Assembly (NCBI RefSeq): GCF_021245725.1
Contig: NZ_JAJGSX010000007.1
Span: forward strand, 248,001 to 312,000
Reading direction: 5' to 3'
Source of the DNA: Pseudonocardia sp. TRM90224
Lineage (GTDB): Bacteria; Actinomycetota; Actinomycetes; Mycobacteriales; Pseudonocardiaceae
DNA length: 64,000 nucleotides
Shown: in pieces, positions 35,257 to 42,485 of the stretch
Position numbering within the stretch: position 1 is the first letter of the stretch
Layout: each line of letters starts with the position of its first letter
The notes under the pieces: generated by a model
Databases searched by the model: none
Told to the model about the DNA's origin: nothing
Seen by the model: the letters and a program-made list of their open reading frames with translations, nothing else
Translations under genes and position numbers: made by a program

Positions 35257-36165
35257 ATGCGTACCTTGATCATCTTTGCCCTCGTGGGCTTTGGCGCCCA
35301 GCTCGTCGACGGCGCGCTCGGCATGGCGTACGGCGTCACGTCGACCTCGCTGCTGCTGCTGGCCGGGGTGAACCCCGCGGCAGCGAGCGCGTCGGTGCAC
35401 CTCGCCGAGGTCGGCACCACGCTGGCCGCGGGCGCCTCGCACTGGCGGTTCGGCAACGTCGACTGGAAGCTCGTGCTGCGCCTCGGCGTGCCGGGCGCGG
35501 TCGGCGCGTTCCTCGGCGCGACCGTGCTCTCCGCACTGTCGACGGAGGACGCCGCCCCGTACATGTCGGGCGTGCTGCTGGCGCTGGGCGTCTACATCCT
35601 GCTGCGCTTCTCGATCCGGCCGCCGCGGGTCTCGACCGCGCGCGTCTCGCCGCACCGCTCCAAGTTCCTCTCGCCGCTCGGGCTGATCGCCGGCTTCGTC
35701 GACGCCTCTGGCGGCGGCGGTTGGGGACCGGTCGCCACCCCGGCGCTGCTCACGGCGGGCCGCACCGCGCCGCGCACCGTCATCGGCTCGGTGGACACGT
35801 CCGAGTTCCTCGTCGCGCTGGCCGCGAGCGTCGGCTTCCTGATCGGGCTCGGCACCACGGTGCTCGACCCGTGGACGATCGGCGGGCTCCTGCTCGGCGG
35901 CGTGCTCGCCGCCCCGCTCGCGGCGTGGCTGGTCACGAAGATCCCCGCGCCGGTGCTCGGCACCGCGGTCGGCGGCATCATCATCCTCACCAACACCCGC
36001 ACGATCCTGCGCGCGCTGGACATCACCGGCTGGGGGAGCACCACGGTGTACCTGGTCGTGGTCGGGGCCTGGGCGGCGGCGATCGCCATCGCGGTGTCGA
36101 AGCTGCGCAAGACCACGAAGGAAGCCGCTCCCGTCGCGGAAGAGCCCGTCGAAGTCGGCGCCTGA
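35257..36165 (+). CDS. TauE/SafE family sulfite/anion exporter
   Basis: A 302-residue membrane protein with about eight helices and two TauE/SafE repeats (FGAQLVDGALGMAYGVTSTSLLLLAG and GLIAGFVDASGGGGWGPVATPALL). Members export sulfite, sulfoacetate or related anions. A Cys leader candidate upstream supports a sulfur link. The C-terminus ends in a short acidic tail. The next gene is 108 bp downstream. Confidence 0.9.
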   Translation: MRTLIIFALVGFGAQLVDGALGMAYGVTSTSLLLLAGVNPAAASASVHLAEVGTTLAAGASHWRFGNVDWKLVLRLGVPGAVGAFLGATVLSALSTEDAAPYMSGVLLALGVYILLRFSIRPPRVSTARVSPHRSKFLSPLGLIAGFVDASGGGGWGPVATPALLTAGRTAPRTVIGSVDTSEFLVALAASVGFLIGLGTTVLDPWTIGGLLLGGVLAAPLAAWLVTKIPAPVLGTAVGGIIILTNTRTILRALDITGWGSTTVYLVVVGAWAAAIAIAVSKLRKTTKEAAPVAEEPVEVGA

Positions 36166-36178
36166 GCGCCTGCGAGCC

Positions 36179-36334
36179 ATGCTCACCCGGCGGCGCGACC
36201 GCGACCACTGCCACACCGCGAGCGCACTCTGTCAGGTGGACCGCCCATCCCCGGTCCACCTGACAGGAGAGCCATGTCCACCCCTGCACCGACCCGCAAC
36301 GACGTCCGCAAGCACATCGCCGACCGGCTGCTGA
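36179..36334 (+). CDS. Candidate leader ORF overlapping the 36274 gene
   Basis: A 51-codon ORF starting MLTRRRDRDHCHTASALC, with Cys codons at positions 11 and 18. It then reads in another frame through the hairpin and into the first 61 bases of the small-protein gene. The second Cys codon (TGT 36230-36232) lies in the left arm of the hairpin that touches the ribosome site of that gene, the geometry expected for translation-dependent attenuation. Lacks the strict RRHVD motif. Confidence 0.4.
   Translation: MLTRRRDRDHCHTASALCQVDRPSPVHLTGEPCPPLHRPATTSASTSPTGC
36229..36266 (+). promoter_or_regulatory. Attenuator-type hairpin touching the ribosome site
   Basis: CTGTCAGGTGGACC (36229-36242) and GGTCCACCTGACAG (36253-36266) form a perfect 14-bp stem with a 10-nt loop. 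The Shine-Dalgarno AGGAGA (36265-36270) starts inside the stem and the ATG is at 36274. It could block translation unless a ribosome on the upstream leader ORF opens it. A terminator for the exporter gene is the alternative. Confidence 0.62.
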
Positions 36335-36483
36335 CCTCGCTCGACGACCTGGTCCGCCGGCACCGCACGCTCGCGCTGCACACCGAGCACGTGGAGCTTC
36401 ACGCGGAGCTCATCGCCGCGGAAGTGGCGCACGAACTGGCGCTGACGCGCACCGCGCTGCACCGGCACCCGCCGCTGCACTAA
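36274..36483 (+). CDS. Unknown 69-residue helical protein
   Basis: A 69-residue, His- and Arg/Glu-rich protein (HIADRLLTSLDDLVRRHRTLALHTEHVELHAELIAAEVAHELALTR-type heptad pattern) predicted mostly helical. No Cys, signal or membrane segment. It follows the TauE/SafE exporter and a Cys leader candidate, so it may be sulfur-linked. I do not recognise the family. ATG 36274 follows AGGAGA at 3 bp. It ends at palindrome C3. Confidence 0.68.
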   Translation: MSTPAPTRNDVRKHIADRLLTSLDDLVRRHRTLALHTEHVELHAELIAAEVAHELALTRTALHRHPPLH

Positions 36484-36485
36484 GC

Positions 36486-36546
36486 GTCGACGACGACGTT
36501 CTGGCTGTTGTGAGCGCTAACAAACAGCCAGAACGTCGTTGTCGAC
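36486..36546. repeat. Intergenic palindrome C3
   Basis: The most complete family C copy: 24-nt arms 36486-36509 and 36523-36546 with one mismatch, including GTTCTGGCTGTT, around a 13-nt loop. It separates convergent ends at 36483 and 36549. C1 and C2 keep only the outer 13 bp of this stem. Confidence 0.87.
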
Positions 36547-36548
36547 GG

Positions 36549-37427
36549 TCATCGTGGGGCCAGTTCCGCGGCCACCTCACGCAGCAGGGTCAGCAGCTTG
36601 CGCGCCGCAGGCGCCGGGGTGCGCGGCAGCACCGCGGCCACCCGGCGCGCCGAGCCCGCCCCGCGCAGCGGGCGCAGCACGACGTCGGGCCGCACGCCCT
36701 CCGCCGCCAGCGAGGGGACGACCGTCAAGCCGAGCCCGGCCGCGACGAAGCCCTGCTTGGCGGTCCACTCACGCACCCGGAACACGCACTCCGGCGCCGG
36801 GTCAGCCGCGGCGAACAGCTCGTCTGCGACGTCGGGGGCGCCTTGCACCCACCGCTCACCGGCCAGGTCCGCGAGCCCGACGGACGCCGCCGCGCTGAGC
36901 CGGTGCCCGCGTGGCATCGCAACCATCAGCGGGTCGCTCGCCAGCACGATCACGTCGGCGGGGAGGCGCCTGTCGAGCGGGGAGGCGAAGACGACCGCGA
37001 GGTCGAGGTCGCCTGCGACAACGGCCTCGGCGAGGTCGACGCTGCCACCCTCGCGGAACCGCAGCTCGACATCGGGATTGCGCTGCTCGAGGCGGGCCAG
37101 CGCGCGCGGCACGAGCGCGGCGTTGCCGGTGGGCACGGAGCCGATCCGGACCGGGCCCGCGGCGCCGGCGCGGACGGCGTCGACCGCCGCCTCGGCGTCC
37201 TCGACCGCCCGCAGCACGGTGCGTGCGTGACGGTTCAGCACCTCCCCGGCCGCGGTTAGCCGCACCCCGCGGGCGTCGCGGTGGAAGAGCGCGACCTCCG
37301 CCGCCCGTTCGAGCGCCGCCACCCGCCGCGAGACCGCCGACTGCGTGTAGCGAAGGCGCTGCGCCGCCGCCGTGAACGAGCCGCCCTCGGCAACCGCGAC
37401 TAGCAATCGCAGGTCGACCAGATCCAT
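36549..37427 (-). CDS. LysR family transcriptional regulator
   Basis: About 292 residues. The N-terminal winged helix (DLRLLVAVAEGGSFTAAAQRLRYTQSAVSRRVAALE) is followed by a substrate-binding domain with two lobes. ATG 37427 gives the usual LysR N-terminus; a GTG two codons earlier is possible. It is divergent from an LLM-type oxidoreductase, the likely target. Effector unknown. Confidence 0.9.
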   Translation of the reverse strand: MDLVDLRLLVAVAEGGSFTAAAQRLRYTQSAVSRRVAALERAAEVALFHRDARGVRLTAAGEVLNRHARTVLRAVEDAEAAVDAVRAGAAGPVRIGSVPTGNAALVPRALARLEQRNPDVELRFREGGSVDLAEAVVAGDLDLAVVFASPLDRRLPADVIVLASDPLMVAMPRGHRLSAAASVGLADLAGERWVQGAPDVADELFAAADPAPECVFRVREWTAKQGFVAAGLGLTVVPSLAAEGVRPDVVLRPLRGAGSARRVAAVLPRTPAPAARKLLTLLREVAAELAPR

Positions 37428-37506
37428 GTTCACCGGGAATGGCTGCCCTTCCGAATCATCGCTACTCGCATACCTGAAGCGGACCTACCGTAGCGGCGTG
37501 AGCAGC

Positions 37507-38394
37507 ATGACGATCGGATTCTTCCTGCACAACGAACACCTCGCGACCGACCCGGCGCTGGCGGCCGAGGTCGCCGTCATGGCCGAACAGCTGGGATACG
37601 ACTCCTTGTGGGCGCCCGAGCACGTCGTCGTGCCGAGCCCGCGGGTCGCCCCCTCCCCTATGGAACCCGACGATCCGATCCTCGACCCGCTGGTGGTGCT
37701 GGCCCACCTGGCCGCGCGCACGACCACGATCCGGCTCGGCACCGGCGTGATCGTGCTGCCGCAGCGCAACCCGCTGGTGCTGGCCAAGCAGGTGGCGAGC
37801 CTCGACGTGCTCTCCGGCGGCCGGGTGCTGCTCGGCGTCGGCGCCGGCTACCTCGAGCCGGAGCTGCGTGCGATCGGCGTCCCGCTCGACGAACGCGGCG
37901 CGCGCACCGACGAGTTCGTCGCTGCGATGCGCGCGCTCTGGACGGCGGACGGGCCGGTCGCGTTCGCCGGCACGACCGTCGCGTTCGAGGGCGTCGCGGC
38001 GCGGCCCCGACCGGTGCAGCGGCCCGTCCCGCTCGTGGTGGGTGGCGAGAGCGGGGCCGCGCACCGGCGAACCGCACGGGACGCCGATGGCTGGTACGGG
38101 TTCCGGCTCTCCCCGGAAGCCGTCGCTGAGCAGGTGGGCGCCCTGCGGGCGGCTGCGGCCCGGATCGGACGGGAGCGTCCGGTCCACATCTCCGCGACAC
38201 CCGACCGCAAGCTCGACCCGGCGACCGTCGCGGAGTACGCGGCCGCCGGGGCGCAGCGCCTGATCGTCGCCGCGCCGCCGAACATGGCGCCGGACCGCCT
38301 GCTCCAGTTCGTCGAGGCGAACAGCCCCGGGATGCTCGACGCAAAGCGTGCGTTCCGCACGCAAGGGCAGGAAAGCCACTTTCAGGCCCTGTGA
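37507..38394 (+). CDS. LLM class (F420/FMN-dependent) oxidoreductase
   Basis: About 295 residues of luciferase-like monooxygenase fold: MTIGFFLHNEHLATDP start, TTTIRLGTGVIVLPQRNPLVLAKQVASLDVLSGGRVLLGVGAG core, and a TIGR03619-like C-terminal half. A GTG at 37498 is an alternative start. The last residues (about KRAFRTQGQESHFQAL) are encoded by palindrome A3, which also gives the TGA stop, so the native 3' end has been replaced. Substrate unknown. Confidence 0.87.
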   Translation: MTIGFFLHNEHLATDPALAAEVAVMAEQLGYDSLWAPEHVVVPSPRVAPSPMEPDDPILDPLVVLAHLAARTTTIRLGTGVIVLPQRNPLVLAKQVASLDVLSGGRVLLGVGAGYLEPELRAIGVPLDERGARTDEFVAAMRALWTADGPVAFAGTTVAFEGVAARPRPVQRPVPLVVGGESGAAHRRTARDADGWYGFRLSPEAVAEQVGALRAAAARIGRERPVHISATPDRKLDPATVAEYAAAGAQRLIVAAPPNMAPDRLLQFVEANSPGMLDAKRAFRTQGQESHFQAL

Positions 38395-38419
38395 GGGCAG
38401 GAAAGTGGCTTTCCTGCCC
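38346..38419. repeat. Intergenic palindrome A3, overlapping a coding end
   Basis: Family A copy: GCGTGCG-ttc-CGCACGC (38346-38362) then 19-bp arms 38365-38383 / 38401-38419. It lies at the convergent junction 38394/38445 and reaches into the oxidoreductase reading frame. Confidence 0.87.
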
Positions 38420-38444
38420 TCCACACGCACCCCGCCCGCAGCAG

Positions 38445-40979
38445 CTAGAGCCGTGGGTCCACCGGCTGCGACTCCAGCGCCAGCACGGCGAAGACGCACT
38501 CGTGCACCCGCCACAGCGGCTCGTCGCGGGCCAGCCGGTCGAGCGCCTCGATGCCCAGCGCGTACTCGCGCAGGGCGAGTGAGCGCTTCGTCCCGAGCTT
38601 GCGGGCGCGCAGGCGGTCGAGGTTCGACGGCGCGGTGTAGTCGGGGCCGTAGATGATCCGCAGGTACTCCCTGCCGCGCACCTTGACGCCCGGCTGCACC
38701 AGCCCGCCGCGCGCGCCACGGGTGAGGTTGGTCATCGGCTTCACGACCATGCCTTCACCACCGGCGCCCGTCAGCTCGTCCCACCATGCCGTTGCGGCCG
38801 CGGTCGAGCGCTCATCGGTCGTGTCGACGACCACCGTCGCAGTGCGCTTGAACAGCACCGGGTCGGCCTCGACGAGCCGGTCGGCCAACGCGATGTGCCA
38901 GCTGTGCGGCCGGGTGTGGAAGGCCGCGCCTTCTGCGGCGAGCACCTGGAACGGCGCGAGCTGCACTCCGCGCAGCCCGTCGGTCGGCCAGCAGTAGCGC
39001 CGGTACGCCGCGCGGAACGCCGTCGCCGCGTCGACGCGGGTCCGGATGCCGGCGGCCAGCTCGCCCACGTCGACGCCCCGCGCCGCCGCGGCCGCGAGCA
39101 CCCCGTCGGCCGCTCCGAGCCCGACCTGCGCGGCCGCACCGACCGCCGCGTACTGCTCGCGGATCAGCCCGCCCGCCTTCGCGCTCCACGGCAGCAGCTC
39201 GGCGTCGAGCAGGAGCCAGTCGGTCGCCAGCTCGTCCCACAGCCCCGCGGCGGTGACGGCCGCGCGCACGCCGTCGAGCAGCTCGCCGGTCAGCTCCGAC
39301 CCGAAGAACGGCCGGCCGGTGCGCGTGACGACGACCCCGCCGCCGTCGATCCCGAACCGGCGCGCGCCCGACTCCTTGCAGACGAGCACGACCGCGCGGG
39401 AGCCCATGTGCTTCTCCTCGCACACGACCTCCTGCACGCCGGCGTCCCGGAACCCCCCGAACGCCTCCTGCGGGTGCTCCAGCACACCGGGCAGCGTCGA
39501 GGTCGCGGTCGGCGCCATCGTCGGCGGCAGGTACACCAGCCAGCGCGGGTCCACCGCGAACCGGCTCATGACCTCCAGCGCGGCCGCGGACTGCTCCGCG
39601 GTCACCGTCACGTTGCCGTGGTGCTGTGCGGTGACGATCCGCTTGCCGGTGACGTCGGCGATGTCGAGCACGTCGGGCTCGCGAGGGCTCGGCGCGTCGG
39701 GCACGAGCGGGCGGGCCGGCTCGTACCAGACCTGCTGCGCATCGACGGAGACGATCTCGCGCTCGGGGTAGCGCAGCGCCGTCAGCGCACCGCCGAAGAC
39801 GGCGCCGGTGTCGAGGCAGATCGTGTTGTTGATCCACTCGGCTTCCGGTACCGGCGTGTGCCCGTAGACGACGGTCGCGCGCCCGCGGTACTCGTTCGCC
39901 CACGGGTAGCGGATGGGCAGGCCGTACTCGTCGGTCTCGCCCGTCGTGTCGCCGTAAAGGGCGAAGCTGCGCACCCGCGACGACGCCCGGCCGTGGAACC
40001 GCTCCGGCAGCCCGGCGTGCGCGACGACGAGGCTGCCGCCGTCGAGGACGTAGTGCGCGATCAGCCCGTCGCAGAACTCCAACGCCTGCTTGCGGAACTC
40101 CTCGTCCTGCTCGCCCAACTGCGCCAGCGATTCCGCCAGCCCATGCGTGACCTGCACCTTCCGCCCCGAGAGCGAGCGGACGAGCTTCTGCTCGTGATTT
40201 CCGGAGACGCAGAACGCGTCGCCCGCCGCGACCATGCCCATGGCCAGCCGCAGCACGCCGGGGGTGTCCGGGCCGCGGTCGACGAGGTCGCCGACGAACA
40301 CCGTCCGCCTGCCCTCCGGGTGGTGCGCGCCGATCGCGCGGTCCGCACCGTCGCGGGTGATCGTGTAGCCGAGCTCGCCGAGCAGCTGCTCCAGCTCGAT
40401 CCGGCAACCGTGGACGTCGCCGATCACGTCGAACGGGCCGCGCTCCTCGCGCTTGTCGTTCAGGAGCGGCTCGATCTCGATCCGCGCCGCCTCGACTTCC
40501 TCCACCGAGCGCAGCACGTGCACCCTGCGGAACCCCTCGCGCGCCAGCCCGCGCAGCGACCTGCGCAGGTCGGCGCGCTGGCGGCGGATCACGTGCGGCC
40601 CGAAGTCGCGGTCGGGACGCTCGACGTTGCGCGCCTGGCAGACCGCCTCCGGGAGGTCGAGCACGATCGCCACCGGCAGCACGTCGTGCGCGCGGGCCAG
40701 CGCCACGAGCGGCGCTCGCGACGACTGCTGCACGTTGGTCGCGTCGATGACGGTGACCCGTCCGGCGTCGAGCCGCTTGCCCGCGACGAAGTGCAGCGCC
40801 TCGAACGCCGGCTGCGTCGCGGACTGGTCGTTCTCGTCGTCGGCGACCATCCCGCGGAACGTGTCGCTGGACAGCACCGCCGTCGACGGGAAGTGCGTGC
40901 GCGCGAACGTCGACTTGCCCGAGCCCGAGGCGCCGACCAGCACCACGAGCGCCATGTCGGGGATGCGCAGGATGCTCAT
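38445..40979 (-). CDS. pnkp: Polynucleotide kinase-phosphatase Pnkp (RNA end-healing and sealing)
   Basis: An 844-residue three-domain RNA repair enzyme. An N-terminal 5'-OH kinase has P-loop GASGSGKST near residues 14-22; a central metallophosphoesterase has GDVHG near 186, GDLVDRG and GNHEQ; a C-terminal adenylyltransferase/ligase-like domain has the nucleotidyl Lys in EEKHMGSR near 522. It heals 5'-OH and 2',3'-cyclic-phosphate ends and, with Hen1, seals cleaved RNA such as tRNA. It overlaps hen1 by ATGA. Confidence 0.94.
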   Translation of the reverse strand: MSILRIPDMALVVLVGASGSGKSTFARTHFPSTAVLSSDTFRGMVADDENDQSATQPAFEALHFVAGKRLDAGRVTVIDATNVQQSSRAPLVALARAHDVLPVAIVLDLPEAVCQARNVERPDRDFGPHVIRRQRADLRRSLRGLAREGFRRVHVLRSVEEVEAARIEIEPLLNDKREERGPFDVIGDVHGCRIELEQLLGELGYTITRDGADRAIGAHHPEGRRTVFVGDLVDRGPDTPGVLRLAMGMVAAGDAFCVSGNHEQKLVRSLSGRKVQVTHGLAESLAQLGEQDEEFRKQALEFCDGLIAHYVLDGGSLVVAHAGLPERFHGRASSRVRSFALYGDTTGETDEYGLPIRYPWANEYRGRATVVYGHTPVPEAEWINNTICLDTGAVFGGALTALRYPEREIVSVDAQQVWYEPARPLVPDAPSPREPDVLDIADVTGKRIVTAQHHGNVTVTAEQSAAALEVMSRFAVDPRWLVYLPPTMAPTATSTLPGVLEHPQEAFGGFRDAGVQEVVCEEKHMGSRAVVLVCKESGARRFGIDGGGVVVTRTGRPFFGSELTGELLDGVRAAVTAAGLWDELATDWLLLDAELLPWSAKAGGLIREQYAAVGAAAQVGLGAADGVLAAAAARGVDVGELAAGIRTRVDAATAFRAAYRRYCWPTDGLRGVQLAPFQVLAAEGAAFHTRPHSWHIALADRLVEADPVLFKRTATVVVDTTDERSTAAATAWWDELTGAGGEGMVVKPMTNLTRGARGGLVQPGVKVRGREYLRIIYGPDYTAPSNLDRLRARKLGTKRSLALREYALGIEALDRLARDEPLWRVHECVFAVLALESQPVDPRL

Positions 40980-42385
40980 CGCGAGAACACCGCCATCTGC
41001 GTCGGCGGGCCGACCTCGGGGTCGTCCGGCCCCACCGGGACGTACCGGACCGCGTAGCCGTTGCGCTCCGCCACCCCCGACGCCCACTCCCCGAACTGCG
41101 CGCGCGTCCACTCGAACCGGTGGTCGGTGTGCCGGAACCGGCCCGGCTCCAATGTCTCGTACCGCACGTTGTGCTCGACGTTCGGCGTGGTCACGACCAC
41201 GGTCGCGGGCTGGGCCGCACCGAACACGCTGCGTTCGAGCGCCGGCAGCCGCTCCTCGTCGACGTGCTCGATCACCTCCATCAGCACCGCCGCGTCGAAG
41301 CCCGCAAGCGAGCCGTCGACGTAGGTCAGCGCCGACTGGCGCAGCGTCAGCCGTGCCCGCTTGTGCTCCGACATCCGGTCGAGGTGCAGCCGCCGCTCCG
41401 CGAGGGCGAGCGCGGTCGAGGAGACGTCCACGCCGACGATCTCGGTGAACGACGGGTCGCCGAGCAGGTCGCGCAGCAACGCCCCACCACCGCAGCCGAG
41501 GTCCAGCACGCGGCGCGCGCCGGCGGCGCGCAGCACGGCGAGCACGCTGCCCCGCCGCAGAACGGCCAGCGGCTCGCGACGCTCCGGCTGCTCGTCCTGC
41601 TCGTCCTGCTCCGGATCCACGACGGCGTTGTCGATCGCCTCCACCGCCGTGTCGTCGGCCTCCGCGAGCCGTTCCAGCGCCGAGCGCACGAACGAGCGGC
41701 GGTGCGCGAGGTAGCGGCGGCTGATCAGCTCCTTCTCCGGGTGCCCCGGCAGCCAGCCCGCGGCGACCCGCAGGAGCTTCTCGACCTCGTCGGGCCCGAT
41801 CCAGTAGTGCTTGCTGCCGTCCAGCGCCGGGATCAGCACGTACAGGTGGGTCAACGCGTCGGCCAGCCGCAGCACGCCGGTCAGCGTGGTGTCGCGGTAG
41901 CGCGAGTCGCCCCACTCGGGGAACTCCGGGTCGAGCGGGACGGCCGTCGACTCGACGGTCCAGCCCAGCGGCGCGAAGAGACGTTCGATCATGCTGCCGT
42001 CGCCGGGGCACGGCAGCGTCGGCAGGTGCACGGTGAGCGGGATCGGGGTGTCCACCAGCTCGGGGCGGGCCGTGCAGCGGCCCTTCATCGCCGAGGAGAA
42101 CACCGAGCCGATCGCGACCGCCAGCATCGAGCCCGCGACGTAGGGCCGGTCGTTGACGTAGCGCCCGAGCGTGAACCCGTCGTTGCCCTGCCGGCCGCGC
42201 ACCAGCGCGACCGGGTCGACGTCGAGCATCAGCGCCGCCGTGCACGTGTCCGGGTCCGCTTGTGGGTAGAACACGTGGGCCGTGCCGGCCGAGACGGGAA
42301 ACGCCTGTACCCGATCGGGGTGCTTGTGCAGCAGGAAGCCGAGGTCCGTCGCCGGCTCGGCGGTCGTGGTCAACGTCAACAACAC
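40976..42385 (-). CDS. hen1: 3'-terminal RNA ribose 2'-O-methyltransferase Hen1
   Basis: A 469-residue protein. The N-terminal half is the Pnkp-interacting/ligase-activating domain of bacterial Hen1. The C-terminal half is the methyltransferase: SAM motif VLDLGCGGGALL near residue 293 and the metal site EVIEH near 371 with TPNVEHN further on. It 2'-O-methylates the repaired 3' end so the RNA cannot be cut again at that site. GTG at 42385 is the sensible start. Partner pnkp follows by ATGA. Confidence 0.95.
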   Translation of the reverse strand: MLLTLTTTAEPATDLGFLLHKHPDRVQAFPVSAGTAHVFYPQADPDTCTAALMLDVDPVALVRGRQGNDGFTLGRYVNDRPYVAGSMLAVAIGSVFSSAMKGRCTARPELVDTPIPLTVHLPTLPCPGDGSMIERLFAPLGWTVESTAVPLDPEFPEWGDSRYRDTTLTGVLRLADALTHLYVLIPALDGSKHYWIGPDEVEKLLRVAAGWLPGHPEKELISRRYLAHRRSFVRSALERLAEADDTAVEAIDNAVVDPEQDEQDEQPERREPLAVLRRGSVLAVLRAAGARRVLDLGCGGGALLRDLLGDPSFTEIVGVDVSSTALALAERRLHLDRMSEHKRARLTLRQSALTYVDGSLAGFDAAVLMEVIEHVDEERLPALERSVFGAAQPATVVVTTPNVEHNVRYETLEPGRFRHTDHRFEWTRAQFGEWASGVAERNGYAVRYVPVGPDDPEVGPPTQMAVFSR

Positions 42386-42411
42386 GCGGCGAGTCTGCCG
42401 GACCCGCCCCG

Positions 42412-42481
42412 AACTTCCCCACCGTTTTGCCGACTTGCACGGCCTGGGAGGCGTGCAGGTTGGCAAAACGGTGGGGAAGTT
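42412..42481. repeat. Intergenic palindrome B5
   Basis: Family B copy, outer arms AACTTCCCCACCGTTTTGCC and complement, inner TTGCACG/CGTGCAG. It lies between two same-strand (minus) genes: 5 bp after the FAD gene stop and upstream of the hen1 start, where it would end transcription into the RNA-repair genes. Confidence 0.87.
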
Positions 42482-42485
42482 TCGG

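Noticed and set aside
38445..42440. A 1,331-codon open frame reading from Pnkp on through the Hen1 region on the minus strand
   Set aside because: Only its 3' part up to 40979 is Pnkp; the rest is the wrong frame over hen1, which has clear motifs in another frame.
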